DNA of 64,000 nt from Aquidulcibacter paucihalophilus (GTDB taxonomy: Bacteria; Pseudomonadota; Alphaproteobacteria; Caulobacterales; Aquidulcibacteraceae). The notes under the pieces were generated by a model. That model had not been told where the DNA came from and searched no databases. It worked only from the letters and a program-made list of their open reading frames with translations. Location: positions 48,986 to 112,985 of the forward strand of contig NZ_NCSQ01000072.1 of assembly GCF_002105465.1 (NCBI RefSeq), written 5' to 3'. The position numbers and the translations under genes were made by a program. Position 1 is the stretch's first letter. The number at the start of each line of letters is the position of its first letter. This document shows, piece by piece, positions 63,111 to 64,000 of this stretch.

Positions 63111-63773
63111 GTGCCCAAATTTGACCTCTCCACGCCTGAACGCCGCAAAGCCGCTGAACGCGACTATTGGTGGAATGACCATGCCTTCTTGCGCGCGCGC
63201 TTTCAGAATAAATACCAAATTAGCCCCCGCATGTGGCGAACCAATCAACCCAGCCCCAAACAATTGGCGGAATGGAAAGACTTTGGCATCAAGACCATCG
63301 TCAACCTGCGTGGTGATACGGACGCAAGCTTCACCGTCTTGGAAAAAGAGGCCTGCGAGAAGTTGGGCCTTAACCTTGTATTTCTGCACAGCGAGAGCCG
63401 TGGCGCGCCCTATGCCGAGCGCTTAATCGAAGCCAAAAAAGCTTTTGAAACCATGGAATATCCTGCCCTGATGCATTGTAAATCGGGCGCAGATCGCGCG
63501 GGGACCATGAGCGTCTTTTATCTCTATCAGATCGAAGGCGTGCCTTTGGAAGAAGCGCGCAAGCAATTGAGCTTCAAATATCTCCACATCAGTGCGGCCA
63601 AAACCGGCATCCTCGACTTCTTCTGGGCCGAATGGGCCAAGATCGAGGCCACCGGCCGCATCGACTTCTGGACCTGGCTTACCACCGAATATGACCGCGA
63701 CGATCTCAAAGCCCGCTATAAGCCCCAAGCAGCTTGGAGCTGGATTGTCGACAATATTTTGAAGCGGGAATAG
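63111..63773 (+). CDS. Protein tyrosine/dual-specificity phosphatase-like protein
   Basis: 220 residues from the GTG at 63111; a longer TTG start at 63054 adds 19 residues without a ribosome site, so the GTG is preferred though not certain. The PTP loop is HCKSGADRAG (C123, R129) with the CX5R motif, preceded by IKTIVNLRGDTDAS (about 60-73), typical of the DSPn/fused-phosphatase group. It may dephosphorylate proteins or small phosphates. A C-terminal region rich in Trp and Tyr (FFWAEWAKIE, DFWTWLTTEYD) follows. It is divergent from the lipid A cluster, which it may regulate; that is inference. Confidence 0.85.
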   Translation: MPKFDLSTPERRKAAERDYWWNDHAFLRARFQNKYQISPRMWRTNQPSPKQLAEWKDFGIKTIVNLRGDTDASFTVLEKEACEKLGLNLVFLHSESRGAPYAERLIEAKKAFETMEYPALMHCKSGADRAGTMSVFYLYQIEGVPLEEARKQLSFKYLHISAAKTGILDFFWAEWAKIEATGRIDFWTWLTTEYDRDDLKARYKPQAAWSWIVDNILKRE

Positions 63774-63850
63774 GTGGGGTACCTGTACCGCAGCAACTGT
63801 CCCGACCATGGTGCACTACACGGTTGGCATGCGCCTTAAGGCACCAAGGT

Positions 63851-63970
63851 TCAACGAACGATCAAGACCACGCAAGCAATTCCTGCCACAGCGCCCACCA
63901 AAAACGCTGTGATCTCGACGGCGCTTGGCCGGACTTCCTTCTTCGTGCGGTCTAGCACTATCGTACCCAT
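63851..63970 (-). CDS. Possible small membrane protein at window edge
   Basis: A minus-strand frame gives 39 residues from the ATG at 63970: a charged start (MGTIVLDRTKKEVRPS) followed by one hydrophobic segment (AVEITAFLVGAVAGIACVVLIV) and a stop at 63851. The frame stays open upstream to the window edge, so this could instead be the 3' end of a longer gene. No good ribosome site is seen ahead of the ATG. Coding is suggested by the single-span pattern only. Confidence 0.3.
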   Translation of the reverse strand: MGTIVLDRTKKEVRPSAVEITAFLVGAVAGIACVVLIVR

Positions 63971-64000
63971 TCGCCGAGGGCCACATACCGGTGAGGTATG

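Overview
The window reads as a stretch of chromosome from an alphaproteobacterium. It is moderately GC-rich by eye, with freestanding carB followed by greA, a glnB-glnA pair, a type I glutamine synthetase, a propionyl-CoA carboxylase alpha subunit of the mitochondrial type, and a lipid A cluster (DUF374 acyltransferase, waaA, lpxK, LpxL-like acyltransferase). I lean towards a Caulobacterales/Hyphomonadaceae-like lineage from this gene mix; that placement is an inference and not proven. The DNA is densely coding, genes are packed in short runs on both strands, and many neighbours overlap by 1 to 14 bases. I saw no rRNA, insertion sequence, prophage or CRISPR array. There is one tRNA, tRNA-Arg(CCT).

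Layout. 1-8.3 kb: the end of a TPR-like gene, ychF, secreted SGNH hydrolase and aspartyl protease genes, a DUF4261-like gene, selO coupled to cobT, and divergent cobS with a DUF1289 gene. 8.3-17.2 kb: argS, a lipoprotein, ispH, tRNA-Arg with a RES/Xre toxin-antitoxin pair directly beside it, and several small membrane, PRC-barrel and exported proteins. 17.3-28.4 kb: a hybrid histidine kinase, a Tat-type exported debranching enzyme, carB with a terminator-like leader, greA, a 3-oxoacid CoA-transferase operon split by an unrelated exported-protein gene, and a methyltransferase. 28.4-36.6 kb: a GH5 glycosidase coupled to a membrane acyltransferase, a TonB-domain protein, a thiolase-like protein, glnB-glnA with a strong terminator, a possible small-RNA interval, and an SLT-type lipoprotein.

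36.6-45.1 kb: a royal-jelly/SMP-30-like beta-propeller, a dihydroflavonol-reductase-like SDR divergent from a TetR regulator, a PaaG-like enoyl-CoA isomerase, an AEC transporter, and a minus-strand run of thioesterase, DUF423, epoxide hydrolase, proline iminopeptidase and ygfZ. 45.1-57.7 kb: an intergenic stretch of about 580 bases, an unknown gene, mprF, a BaiN-like flavoprotein, an aldo/keto reductase, a DUF1566 protein with its MarR regulator, a YegD-like Hsp70, propionyl-CoA carboxylase alpha, a membrane-protein/Xre pair with two operators over its promoter, and a small K+ channel. 57.9-64 kb: a methyltransferase, the lipid A/Kdo cluster, a tyrosine-phosphatase-like protein and an edge ORF.

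Functional themes are housekeeping biosynthesis (pyrimidine/arginine, cobalamin, isoprenoid, glutamine), outer-membrane and surface-lipid construction (lipid A genes, mprF, GH5/acyltransferase), and CoA-ester metabolism (CoA-transferase, thiolase-like, PaaG-like, PccA, thioesterase). There is no large accessory island. The most unusual local architectures are the split scoA-X-scoB operon, the attenuator-like hairpin ahead of carB, and three compact auto-regulatory promoters (RES/Xre, MarR, membrane protein/Xre).
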